Of a stretch of DNA of 64,000 nt, positions 9,729 through 22,100 are shown piece by piece. A model generated the notes under the pieces. It was not told the DNA's origin. It saw only the letters and a list, made by a program, of their open reading frames with translations, and ran no database searches. The DNA is from Amylostereum areolatum (lineage: Eukaryota > Basidiomycota > Agaricomycetes > Russulales > Stereaceae): contig SAXG01000018.1 of assembly GCA_012932865.1 (NCBI GenBank), positions 248,001-312,000 of the forward strand. The letters run 5' to 3'. The first letter of the stretch is position 1. The number at the start of each line of letters is the position of its first letter. The position numbers were made by a program, and so were the translations under genes.

Positions 9729-12700
9729 ATTCTCTGCTCTTTGTTCTGAGTCCGACCCGAACATTAAGTTTCTTGAACTTGAAGATTTCCCCTTCTTAAT
9801 CGCTCGTTCGAATGGCGCGAAGCCGCTTCTTAGTGGGATATACATATGGGGCCATGGGCATCGAGTTGTACCCAGGATGACTGCTTCTGAATCTGAAGCT
9901 GGAGACTCAGCGGAGGCGCGGATTCTGCGTCGAACGCGTCTTGTTTTCGCCCACCGCGGTGGCCTTTAAACAGAACGACTTTATCTTCTGTTTGAAGTCT
10001 GGCTACGAGAGACTAGGTGGCCTCCCATCCTCCCATCCTGTCTTAGTGGACATCAACAAACTACATAACCCTCTTCACCCGCACGAAAACAAAGGATTGG
10101 TGAAATGCAAAATACCGCAGTTTGTCCCGTGTTCAATTGGGCACACTATACAGTAAGTTGTATGGGTCATAGATGGACGATCAGGCTACTAATCGCGTTT
10201 GAACCAGATGAAAGTGCCTAGGCCGACCCCATGGAAGAAGAAAAACCCCGGTCTACCCTAGGTTATAAAGCAACGGCGTCAAGCATTCCCTTCAACTGGA
10301 AAGTGCGTCAAGCCCACCCAACCCGCCGCACATCGCATGATCGCGCACCACCATCGACACGGAAAAACCTGGTGCGCAGTGACTGCATCGTTGTTCTCCC
10401 CGGTAGCGCCTCGTCCCTTTTCATGTTCAGTCCACCTCATCATGAATTCCATTAACGGCGGACAGGTCATGGAACAGGGCACCACACTCACGTTCCACAC
10501 ATCCATGCCTATCCTATGACAGGCATGCTCAGAGTCTCCCCACAGCCTGCCGATTCAACAGCTTATTGCACTGGTCCTTCCAAAGTCCCAAAGGCAAGCT
10601 CGTCACGACCAGAATCTCGCCACATCTCACTCGGTGTTCGCATTGAACGAGCTTACCGGGCCCTTGCTTATAGCTAGCTCGTCCGACCCCTCGCCACCGA
10701 CTTCGCGAAGCCCAAAGGCCGAGGCGCTCTGGCCGGGTTGCGCGATACTATGTATGTCACGGCCCGCACCCCTGTTTCTCATATGTCTGAAGTGTTCACA
10801 AATCGTGTTCTATCGTCTCTTCTTTGTTGGTTTCACTCACGGATGTATAAAACAGGGTTGTAAAACAGGGTGACTGTCCCTAGAGCTCGCCTGGATCGAA
10901 GGCCGAGGCATCATCCACAGGAATGAACGAACGAATGAAGTCTGCGTCGCCGGTACTCCGCTCGTTGCAGCATTTACTCAGGTATAGGCAAATCGTCTCC
11001 CACGGTGCTCTTCGCTCAACATCCGACAGATTTACTTGCCATGCCTGCCGGCGTGTTTGGACGCATGGGTAACTTGCAATCTCGCACACCAACTTTAAGC
11101 ACCGGCACATCGACAGTCCCTATCAAAATCAAGCTTCACTCTTCTCTTCGTCCTGTGTCATGTCCGCGGCAAACTCCAGAGGGGCACACCCTTCAAACGA
11201 AGACATTTCCTGGAGCTCGAGTAACGTCTTTCCGCTAGTCACTGCTAAGGATGTTCTGCACTTCCTTTCATTATGCAGTAGCGCTATCGGACCCGTGCGA
11301 TACAGACTATCATTCTACCTTCATGGAAGGACCTTCTCTAATCGGTCTGGACCCGGAATTCCTCCAATAGCACCCCGTCCTCCCCAGCTCCAGAACACCG
11401 CCGCTCCGTGCCACCTCTCAGGAAATTATCCTTCCATTATCCGCGTGCACTCACCACGATCCCCGACATGCCCCTACCCACCGCGAACATCCCGTGGAGT
11501 TGCCCTCAGCGGACCCCGCGCTGGAGGCGTCCCACGGCACGGACGATCCAAGTGAGGAAAGGTCCCGGTCCCTGTAGACGCGCTGTCATTCTGCTTAGTG
11601 CGAGCCTGGAAAAGTTGACGGTATAGTGACTTACCCCCGACGTTCCCTCGGAGATTGAGCGAGGGAAGTCCACACATGACGGGTGCGGCGTTGGCAGTAA
11701 TACCGCTGCCCACGATCCAATATCAACGCACGCACCACCGTCTGTATTGCGCTGCACGCTGGCGAACGACCCGCCGCGCGCACCAGGACAATCGCGGCAC
11801 AGATGAGGAAAGATGCGCCGACCGAGGATAGCAAGGTTGGGTCCAGCTGGAGCTTGCTTGCGCTCTCGCCTCGAGGGGGCAGGGGGGAGGGCCTTCGGAC
11901 CTTGCAGTGCAATAGAAAAGTGGAGCACCTGACGCGATCGGGCGAATCTCGCGCGCCGATATCGTAGGAACGCGGAATCTTTTTGGAAACCCAACGTTCG
12001 TGGACGCCGTTCGAAGGAATCCTCGTTTGCGGGTGGACTCAGGGAACGCGCACGAGGACCTGCGGGCTGTGGCCGCGTGGGCGTCCTTCGACCTTTGCTC
12101 TTCCAGTCATATTTCATGCATTTATCCGTGTATCTTTCCATGGACGCGTGCTGGCGTGCGCAATCGACCGCGTGTGCGCGTGCGCCGTGTTTACCCATCG
12201 ATTCGCTCTCTCAGCTCATTCCGTAATTCCGAGATAAACACATCTTGTGGTGCGCGGTCACTGTATTTCAGATGCGCAGGCGAACGCTGCGCGTGCAAAG
12301 GCAAAGCTGCGGGATTGGTACATTGAGATTGTGCGACAAGCGGGGTGACAGAAAATGCAGATGTGCGAGATACAGGATGGAGGTCTGATCTAGAGACGAG
12401 GAGTAGAGAGAAAACAGAGAGAAGAATAGATAGAAAAATTCCAAGGAGAACAGATGGATTAGACGGTTACACCGGGTGGAAAGGGAGAAGAGGAAAACGA
12501 GGACGAGGTGGGTGGGGGAACGGTGCTGTGGCGCGCGCCGAACGCGAGAAATGAAGCGAAGACGCCGAGGACGGAAGGAGGAGGTCAAGGCGAGATCGAG
12601 TGCGATAGAGAGGTTGGGATCGGGCGGGGTTCTTCGGCCACTTCAAGAGCGGAAAAGAGCAGGTGAGCATCGGAGAAAGGTATATTACACGTGAATGGTA

Positions 12701-13346
12701 AGGGTATGGAGAAAGCCAGGGTGGAAAGGACAAAAAGAAGAACCGCCGAGTAAATAAAAGGAACAGGAAATCCAGATGAAAGATGAGAGACGAAGAGGTC
12801 TACGGCGCGGGCACTCGAGACCTCTAATGTTCCGATGTGAGGGTGTGCGTTTTGGCAATGCGAGTGAGCTGGTTGTGTATGCGGCGATAGTGGTGGTACA
12901 TGTTTGCGCCTTGGGTGTATGCAAAGTCCTGGAGAGGCTAGGAAAGTCGGATGATGATGATGCTGGGCGCGGGGTGACCGCTGGTGCGGGCCCTGCCGGT
13001 GCTGTGGGAAACGCCCGGTGCGCGGTTGCGTTCCGAGCGTGGCGGACGCGAGCATGATGCAGGGACGTCCGACCGGCGATGGGCTGGCAGCGCCACGGGG
13101 GCTTTGTGAGGCGTAGGGGAGTGGCGGATAGACGGGACCTAATTAGATCTCATGCGGAGGACGTTAGGTCGGCGGGAACCTGTCCGTTTTCCCGCGTCTG
13201 ACGGACGGGGGATCGCCAAGCGCCGAAAATGCCCGCATGGATCCCGCGCGCCACTGTGCGTATGCCCATGACCCAGAAACCCGAAAGAAACCGACAACGA
13301 TGAGAGAGTGAGAGACCGAGGGATGCGAGGACAAAGACGAGGACCG
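9729..13346. other. Gene-poor region, about 3.6 kb
   Basis: I found no gene I can support. A 71-codon plus-strand stretch at 9941-10156 followed by a GTAAGT donor looks exon-like but matches nothing I know. A 230-codon minus ORF at 11506-12198 and ORFs of 12467-13055 are arginine-, proline- and serine-rich with no domain, and overlap open frames on the other strand. The region may hold decayed genes or the 3' untranslated part of the next minus-strand gene. Confidence 0.45.
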
Positions 13347-15085
13347 CTAACGCCTGTCCGGGCGCAACGATCCTGCCGACGCTTCCGGTTTGGGCACCAC
13401 GCCATCGTAGCCAAGGTAGCCCACTTCTTTGCCGTACTCCTTGATCATCGCTTTGCCCATCAGACACACCCACCCGAGGCCTTCGCCCGTCGCGGGCGCA
13501 CCGGGCCAGAATAGTTCGCCGTCTTCGTCTTCAATGTCCGGTTCGCACTCGTCCTCCTGTCGCATCGTGGAGTGCACGACGCGGGTGAACGTCACCGGGA
13601 AGTGGGCGGCGAGAGTACGAAGGGTGAGATGGGTTTGGGCCATCTTCATCGCGTAAGACGCGCAGCTAAGGGCGTGGCTAAGAGTGTTGAGCGTATGGGT
13701 GAAGGAGGCAGTGATCGGAACGGTGATGGTTGAGGCGAGCGGGTGGAGGGTGCTGTGTGCGAACGGTCGGGACGGGGGTCGGCTTTGAGATGGCGGTGTG
13801 GGCTGGGACGACGGGGGCGGTGGGGCGTTGGGATTGGGCGTTCCGGTAGGTCGGCCCGTCGGTGTCGAGTTGGCACTGTGGGTAGGCGCGATACTCTCCG
13901 GGGACGGAAGCATAGGCGGAGTGTGCTGGGAGCCCGCCGGGGTAACGCCGGCGGAGGGATTCGGGGTGGCGGCCTCAACAAGTGCACGGGCTTTGTCCAG
14001 ATGGGATTTGATCTCGCCCTCAACTTGGATGCGGTTCATGTAAGCAACCCTACGGGAATGGATAAAGGCTTCGATCATCCAACTGGAAGGGAATGGGTCA
14101 GCGCATACGCGGGAGGGGGAGCGAGGGGAATGGACGCACATCAAACCGAGAAAGGCTTTCTCGCGTTCGCTAGCGTTGTCGTTTTGCCACTTCTTCTTGG
14201 TCCATCCTAGGAAACCCTCGATGGTGGCCCAGGAGCTGGGGATGCAGCTGTCCTTGGTCCAATCTGTAAGCCAGAGAGAGTAGGTGAAGCACACGAGGGC
14301 ATCGATGAGCTCGAGGCGGGACATGAGAGCGCTTTGTTGATGATAGGGAGAATTGGGCGGGGGAGGATGGGGGAGGGGTTTGAAACCCTTGTGAGTGGAG
14401 GGATAGGATGACCAATAGCGGGCGTCGCCCGAGTACTTGAGCATGCGGCCATACTTGTGGTAGCGTGCCTTGATATCGTCGAAGGAGGGGTCACCGCGGT
14501 GGAGCTTCTTGCGTGGACGTGGGATAGGAAGGGAGCGAGCAGAAGAGGAGGAGGAGATAGGAAGGGGCTGGGGCTGATGTTGTTTGGGGCCCTGGCGAGA
14601 GGCGGGCGGTGCGGGAGGAGGGGAAGAGGGTTCATCGCGTAGCTCGCCTTCCTCTGGTTCTGAGCGGAGGGAATGGTTTGAGGAGATGACGTTGCGGCGG
14701 GGCTTTTCGGGGAGGTCAGCGATCCTCGGCCGCTTTGAGGACTCGGCGGGGGGTTGGGAGTCGAGCTTGCGCTTGGAGCCAGTTGCGGGAGAGGATGAGC
14801 GCGAGGGCGGGGGTGAGGGGAGCTCCGGGGGGAATGGGGCAGAGAGGGAGCCGAGAAGCTAGGGAGGGAGATGAAGATGGGGATAGGACAGGAGGTGGAG
14901 GGGGAAATACCTCGAGGTGACGCTTGAGTTGGTCGCGGGAAGGTCGTGCCGAGCTGGAAAGGATGTGAGCTAGACGCGGGGGGAGGCGGGAGGCGGTGAG
15001 CGGGGATGTGAGCTCACCGATGCCGATGCCTTGGAGCGGACGAGGAGGAGGAGGAGGAGGCGGAGGCGGCGGAGGGAGTCGGCAT
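13347..15085 (-). CDS. Conserved-looking proline/serine-rich nuclear protein, unknown function
   Basis: I do not know the function. From the C-terminal side of the first intron the protein reads SSSARPSRDQLKRHLE, then a P/S-rich linker with a basic KRPRIADLPEKPRR stretch (a likely nuclear signal). A helical core follows containing HKYGRMLKYSGDARYWS and LIDALVCFTYSLWLTDW, then an intron of about 54 nt (GLI joined to WMIEAF) and a second helical block with many H and A residues. The stop is TAG at 13347-13349. The core loosely recalls the C-terminal homology domain of AF4/FMR2 proteins, but this is a weak impression. The ATG at 15085 is followed by a TCC microsatellite encoding serine and is out of frame with the downstream exon, so the start or the microsatellite length is uncertain. 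Simple GGA and ACG repeats lie upstream (15040-15075, 15305-15335). Confidence 0.65.
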
Positions 15086-16859
15086 GACTGGGGGAGATGG
15101 TGGTGGTTAGAGGGAGAGAGGGAAATGACCGGAGTTGTTGTGAGAAGAGGAAAGGGAAAGCGGCGAGTGCATGAGCGGCAACACGCGCCCAGTTCGTCCC
15201 TGACTAGTCTCACTCTCCAGCCCTCGCTCGCTTATTCTCCCTTTCTTCTTCAATTATTTCTCATTCAATTGTCTCCATTGTCCCCCCCTCACCTCCCCCG
15301 CCGACGCCGACAACGACAACGACGACGACGACGACGATAACGAAGAGGCCCCGTCGGGAACGTATCTCCTCTGTCATCCCGCATTCCTCGGCCATTGTCC
15401 CTTCTCCTAGCGTTCTCCTTCCCGGTAACCGTTCGCTTCCGCTCGCCGCTGGGACGCCTGCCACCGCGTGCCACCGTCTATCTTATGCGCCACCGCCGCG
15501 CTCCCCGGTGGCGGGCCAAGCTCTTCCCACCCGTCCATTCCACCCTCGGGCCTCCATTCCACCGCCACTTGACTCCCTCCCTAGAATTTCCGGATCGCTC
15601 ATCCTTTCACTTACGGCGATAATCGTCCCTTCCCCCGATCCTCGACTCATCCCTACGTAACCCATCTACCCGCAGTTTGCTTTGACTCCTGTTCCTGTGC
15701 TCTCTTCTCCCTTCAGAACAAGGTCCCACGCCTTCCGAGTTGCTTTCGTTTACTTACTGCTCTGTGCTATCACAAATTCACAACGGTTCGAAACGTGCAA
15801 CCAAAAGGAGTGGACGCATGTGCGTATGACAGCAAGTACGATAGCGAACGGATGTATGCGACAAATGGACAAACAGATGGAGACGACAATTGCAGGGGCG
15901 CCGGCCTAGCTCGAAACCATCTTGACTATGGCTGTAAGTATGTAAACAGTAACAGTGTCCCGGCGATCTTTCATCCCGCCAGCCGCGCCTGCACAGGTCA
16001 GGTCGGCGACGGGCGATACAACTACACAATATAACAGAAATTGTGAAAAAAAAAAAAGTCCTGAGCTGTCCCGCCTTGTTGTAAAGCGCAACGGGCAAGA
16101 GGGTCGGGTATGTATTGTGAAGATCAACCGTGGACGTCGGCGCTCAGTGCGAATGTTGCTTCAACCACGGACGATTGAGGGTCGGTGACCGTGGTAGTGA
16201 GATCACGCTCCCTGTTTCGTACGAGTCCAGGTCGCGCTACGTTTCACGGAAGCGCCGTTATTAATTCTTTTGAGGGTGGGTCATGAGGGGGGGGAGGAAA
16301 CGTACCAAGTGCAGGGGAAGGGACAACGTTGTCTGCGAACGGACGTGCGTAGGTCTCTGGTGACTGGGAATGACCTATGAGAGCAACGATCAGCGGTTTG
16401 GGCGAAGGAGGAAGAAACAACGGTCTACTGAGAAGGCGCTGTTTGTTGCCATGTACTCCGGGGGGGAGAACTGCAGGTGCGTTGGCAGTTCGCGTACGAT
16501 CTCTTCTGGCGTTGCACATAACTTCGTGCGACTTCGGTCGCGGTTGTTGACGCTGCACACGATCGGATCGGTCAGGAGTGAAAACAACGCACGAGGCCGA
16601 AAACAGACGCACGTAGCGAGGACGGAACATGTGTACACTGCACGACAGGCTCCCGCGTCAGAACGACATGAAACGTGCACACGTCGGACGACTCACCGCT
16701 GGCTGTGCACATCGCCACTGCAAACCACACACTCTTGTTCGTCAAGGTGACGTCCTGTTCAAGGCGTCAGTTCTTCACGTGGACAGGCAGATGGTGTGTA
16801 TGCACTTACCCCGAGGAAACCGAATACCTGCCATACCCTGCGATGAAGAGAAATCATGA
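15086..16859. other. Intergenic region with simple repeats
   Basis: This stretch holds pyrimidine-rich DNA, GGA and ACG microsatellites and overlapping short ORFs. No gene, RNA or transposon end can be supported. Confidence 0.5.
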
Positions 16860-17995
16860 TACGGTGGCCTATCTCGATATGGCGCGAACTTACGAGACGC
16901 CTACGCCCCGGGCAATGAAAAAAACGATGAGTCGTTCTATGGGACTGTTGCTCCTAGCGAGTCACATCGTTAATGGACGCAGCGAGGCCGTCCCGCGAGA
17001 GAACGTACTTGTCACCGAATTCGTTCCTGTGATCGTTCAGGAGGCACACGAGCGCGACGGTCAGGAGGACATCTAGGGAGGTTTCCACCGCGATATTCGC
17101 GTCCAACAATGTCTAGGGCGAGTCAGTGGATGGCATTGACGTCAAAAGACGGTGCATTCTTACGTGCACGAGGTCGACGCCTGACGCGCCTGCGCGGCAA
17201 CTGTGGAGACGCTCAGAAACTGTAATCTCTCCAGTGAGGCGACCAGTGCACGAACCTGATAGTGTTTAACGCTATACGGGATATTAACATCGATATAAGG
17301 TGCATGAAGCGCAATACGCACCGATGCTTGTGGTAATGGCGAAAAGGGCCAAGATGGTCTGATAGAATTGCAGATAAGGAAGACTTCCCAGCCGTGCAAC
17401 GTAAAATCAACTCACAAAAACACCACTCATGACGAATGTCCATGGGGAGTCGGGGTAGACACTTCGGCGCACTAGAAGATGCGGGCCTTAGCGAAAAGAT
17501 CGCAGCGGTAATCACCGTTCCAGCCACACCTTTCCATATGCGCACGATGAAAAATCTACAAAGCAAAGTAAGTCCTGCGTTCTTTCCACGGCGGTGCAAC
17601 TCACATTTGAACGAGAAATATGATCAAACCCTGGCGCGCGCATCGTCAGTCAGCCGCTCGGCGCACCTACCGAGTGAAAGGAACTCACTGTAAGTAAGCC
17701 TGACGCCTATTAGTGATCGGCAGTCAGCACGTGTCCCCACGAAGGCACAACAAGTCCGCATACCAAGAGAGGCCTGAGAACGACGGGAAAGGATCAGCGA
17801 GGTGCTGGACGGAGTTACATGTAGCGTAGTGACCCACCATTGGCAACTGGAAAATTGGAGGTCCATTTTCCCGAACACCACCTCCCAGAGAGCGTACGCC
17901 GAAAACGCGACCGTCAGAGTGTCAAAAAGCCTGCCCGCGCGTTCGTCAATCCGGCCATCCTAGGCCTCGGTGTTACGGAAGATATATCCGTACCA
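16860..17995 (-). pseudogene. Decayed seven-transmembrane gene (DUF6534-like)
   Basis: Minus-strand fragments resemble the seven-transmembrane proteins that are abundant and uncharacterised in Agaricomycetes. Near 17930-17870 a hydrophobic segment includes AYALWEVVFGKMDLQF. Around 17560-17500 there is IWKGVAGTVITAAIFSL, and near 17110-17030 ANIAVETSLDVLLTVALVCL followed by a basic loop. The last fits the DUF6534 segment (a helix ending in DVLL, then a charged loop). The pieces lie in different frames with stops between them, and I could not build a full model. It may be a pseudogene or a gene with uncorrected indels. Confidence 0.3.
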
Positions 17996-19119
17996 GATTG
18001 CCAGCATCTATGCGCGCAGCGGAACGGTTGAGCCAACATCTCATATGCGTAGCAAGTCAAGATGGACGCACCCATAGTTTGAGTCCAATGCTATTGCGAG
18101 GGTATTCCGTGAAAAAGATGAAGATTTGTTGTACGGTAATGCCATATAAACTGTTCGAGGTCAGCGTCGTGCGGGAAGAGTATACGATGCGACGTACACT
18201 GCCGAGATGATGGTTCCCAAAAGGAGTGGGCCCAAGTCAGACGAGGGCGGGGGAGCGCCGCCGTTCATGCGAAACAGGCGACGGACCAGGCTATTCGGAG
18301 ATGTGGTATAGCAGCTCTCCGAGCAGGGAACATGGGGGTTGGGACGAAAAAGAGGTCAACAGTCAACCGACCCGTGAGGCCCAACTCATCGAATAGAAGT
18401 ACTGCTACGGTGCTACCAGGAGGGAGGTCGCGGCGGAGATGGAGAATCTGATTTTGTAGCGTGGGGCGGGTGCGGGACCCGAGAGGTTCTGTTCTCGCTG
18501 TTCGTCCTGCAGGGGGGGTGCGGCTTGCATGCCGATAAGCGGACTACCGCGGCGAGCGAGCGCGCCGTTCAGCCGAGAACAACGGATGGCTTCACGGAAA
18601 TAATATAGAGCAGGCTCAGCAGGGCGGGCGGCCTCGAGCCTCGAGGCTTGACAAATTACAAAGTTAATAGTGCGAGATTCGGATGACGCTGTGGGTGCGA
18701 TGCTTCCAAAATGAACAAAGTGTCTGGAGTTTGCGCTGAGATGGTAGGGATTGGGGGAAAACTCCTGGCAAGCTTTCTGGACTCGCACTTGTACGGTACC
18801 GTCTGTTTGCAGGCGTCCAACCGATGCAAAGCTTCTGGCCATGGAGGAGTTGATGTATATGGATGCATGATGATGGCGGTTTTGCGAAGAACGCCGGATA
18901 GAAGGCGGTTTGACGATCCTGTTGAGCGGCTGATCCAAGGCTGATCAGACTGACACTCTCCCTCCGGCCGATATCGCCGTCGGCCGAGACCAAAATCTAT
19001 CACGTGCTCTACTCTGTAATACCCACACGTGACGACAACGCGATAGTCGAACGCGTCCACGCTGCACACGCTTCTACGGGCAGGCACTCCCACACGCTTT
19101 CCTCTCCGCAACCACCACC
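17996..19119. other. Upstream region of amidohydrolase paralog 2
   Basis: No gene is supported here. Minus-strand open frames between 18405 and 19276 overlap the first exon of the plus-strand amidohydrolase and look like shadows. The stretch immediately before 19120 (CCACCATGGAAAAG) gives a good start context. Confidence 0.5.
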
Positions 19120-22100
19120 ATGGAAAAGCTCGACGGGTTGCCCATCCCCGCTGGGGCCGCGGCGCCGTCCAATGCTTCCCGTCCTCGAGGTCGTATTGCT
19201 CGCTGGGCTGGACTGTTGATCCTGCTCTCCGCAGTCCAAATGCTTGTCTTCTCTGACTCTTCCCCGTCGCTCGCACGGGTTCCCATCCATGCTCAGGAGA
19301 CCCTCAACAAGTGTCGCTCGCATTCCCTCCTGCCGGGACCTACTCAAAGTTTCCATCATCGCACCAAGTCTGACAGGCATGTACCCGGCACACCCGCGAC
19401 GCTCATTCGAAACGCGAAGATCTGGACGGGGGTGGAGAACGGCACGGAGGTCATCAAGGGTGATGTGTTCCTCGAGGACGGATTGATCAAGGGCGTTGGG
19501 CACATAGGATCGTTTGACAGGTTGACGGAGATGGAACTTGACCGACTGCAAGCGACTGGAAAGCTGAAGGTAATCGACGCGAAAGGCGCGTGGGTTACGC
19601 CCGGGTATGTACTCTATCATGAGCCTTCGTGGATTCCGACTGAGCGGAGCTCCTAGTATTGTCGACAATCACTCTCATTTGGGCGTGTTCTCCGCGCCTT
19701 CCTTGAGCGGTTCCGCAGACACCAACTCATTCAAAGGACCTATCCTGCCCTGGCTTCGTTCACTGGACGCTCTCAACACGCACGACGACGCTTACGCTCT
19801 CTCGATTGCGGGTGGTGTGACTACGGCTTTGGTCCTCCCTGGCTCTGCCAATGCAATCGGTACCTGCCTTTTTTGTGCCGTCTCATCATATGCTCACTAG
19901 GCGAATTTCCCGGATAGGTGGACAGGCATTCACGATCAAGCTCCGCAAGACAGCCGAAAGGTCGCCCACGTCAATGCTCGTCGATCCGCCTTACAATCTC
20001 AACGGGACGCACCTCGATGACGATCATCCACCAACATGGCGTCATATGAAGTAAGTCAATGCTCATCATTCCGAAGAATAGTATGCTCATGATGTTTTAT
20101 TGCACAGGCATGCATGCGGTATGTCATCGTCTGCCGCTCGGATTTTCATTCTCTGACTCATCCTTTGGCGATGACAAGGCGAGAACCCCAGTATGTTCCT
20201 CACGCCATAGATGTTTACAAGTTGACTAAACCATTCCTAGGCCGCGTCTACAGCGCCACTCGTATGGACACGTTCTGGGCATTTCGACAGGCGTCAGTGA
20301 CTATTCACCTCACCTGCTCTGGCCGCTCATACCACCATTGCTCCACCAATAGATACGATACCGCGCGTCAAATCAAGGAAAAGCAAGACGTCTACTGCAG
20401 CAGGGCGCTTTCCGGACAATGGGCCGATCTCGGCGATTATCCTGAAGACCTACAGTGGGAGGCGCTTGTAGACGTCCTCCGGGGTCGCGTCAAGGTGAGT
20501 TTTGATGGTGGTCGTTCAGTCGTATATAGACTCGGTTGACCGGCGGACCAGGTGCAAGCTCATTGCTATGAAGCCGTCGATCTGGATGACTTGATACGTG
20601 TGAGTCTCAGTTGTTTCCGCAGGTAGTTGGCAGTATATCTGACGGAGGTGTAGCTCACAAACGAGTTTCAATTTCCCATTGCGGCGGTTCATCATGCTCA
20701 CGAGGCGTACTTGGTACCCGACGTCCTAAAACGAGCCTACGGTAAGATGCCGCGTTTTGGAAGCCAGTTGAATTGAGCTTACGCGCCTGTAGGACACCCT
20801 CCCGCTGCCGCCATCTTTGCGGTCAATGGCAGGTAAGTACGGTATTCGCAAGTACTTATCTCCGGTGCCTCAACTGTCGGATAGATATAAGCGCGAAGCT
20901 TACCGCGGTTCAGAATTCGCGCCTCGAATTCTGGCTGATAATGGCATTCAGGTGGTCATGAAGGTATGCGTTCATTGCGTTGTTCACGTCAATTCTTTAT
21001 CGACTTTCACATGTCAATTCCCTACAGAGCGACCACCCCGTTCTCAACTCCCGGTATCTACTATTCGAGGCGCAACAAGCTTATTACTACGGCCTTCCCG
21101 AGAATCTCGCTCTTGCCTCGGTTATCACCACTCCCGCACAAGTCATTGGCCTCGACCATCGCGTAGGGTACATCAAGAAAGGTAGCACTTTATCACTCCT
21201 CCTCAGATGGCCAGTTACTGACACCTTGGCATGATCAGGCTGGGACGCCGGTATGTTGTCACTATACCCAGTGGCTGTATCGCTCGTTCATACGATTGGC
21301 ATTAGACCTTGTCATCTGGGACAGCCACCCACTCGCGCTTGGGGCAACGCCGGTCCAGGTTGTCATCGACGGTGTCCTTCAACTCGACTCGCCCTATACC
21401 CTTCATAAACCCGAGACGTTCCAATCCAGCCCCGAAGTTCCCAACTTCGACCGCGAGGTGGAGGAAACTTTGAAGTACGACGGCCTACCCCCATTGCTCC
21501 CTAACAAGAGCGAGGCCAACACAATACTTTTCATTAACGTCAAGTCCGTCATTCTGCCACGCCTTGATACCCTTCAGGAGGCATTTTCCGCCCAAGAAGA
21601 GATGGGCGTAGCCATCGTAAAGGATGGTTCCTTGGTGTGCCATGGCGTCCCGAGTACCTGCGTTGTAGACGACTTCCTTGCTGCCGACGATAGCCTTCGC
21701 GTTATTGACCTTCAGGGAGGAGCGCTCTCCCCTGGCCTGACTTCGTTCGGTTCCGACCTGGGACTATCCGAGATCCGTGGAGAAGCCTCAACGCGTGATG
21801 GTATCGTTTTTGACCCGCTGTCCGGTCCCATTCCCAAGATTGTTGGTGGTGATAATGCCCTCATTCGGGCCGTTGACGGCCTTCAGTTCGCTGGTCGTGA
21901 CGCATTGTAAGTTGCATTTCGCTCGCCGTTCTCGTGCTTCTGCTGACGCTTGGCTCAGGCTTGCATACAGGTCGGGTGTGACCAAGGCCATCAGTGCACC
22001 CGTCGGTGCCAGTACGGGGTTCTTACAGGGCCTGGGTACCTTGTTCTCGCTTGGTGCGGAACATAAGCTGGAATCGGGCGCGGTAGTTCAGAAAGTCACG

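Noticed and set aside
9104..9969. ORFs over the GC-rich hAT MITE
   Set aside because: The apparent proteins are translations of CCCGAGCCCG repeats and cross the element boundaries.
11506..12198. 230-codon minus-strand ORF
   Set aside because: It is arginine/proline/serine-rich with no domain, overlaps other open frames, and has no splice or family support.
12467..13055. Overlapping minus-strand ORFs rich in S, P and H
   Set aside because: They are low-complexity, present in several frames at once, with no recognisable protein features; probably 3' flanking DNA of the gene at 13347-15085.
18405..19668. Long minus-strand ORFs upstream and inside amidohydrolase paralog 2
   Set aside because: They are antisense shadows of exon 1, which encodes recognisable protein on the plus strand.
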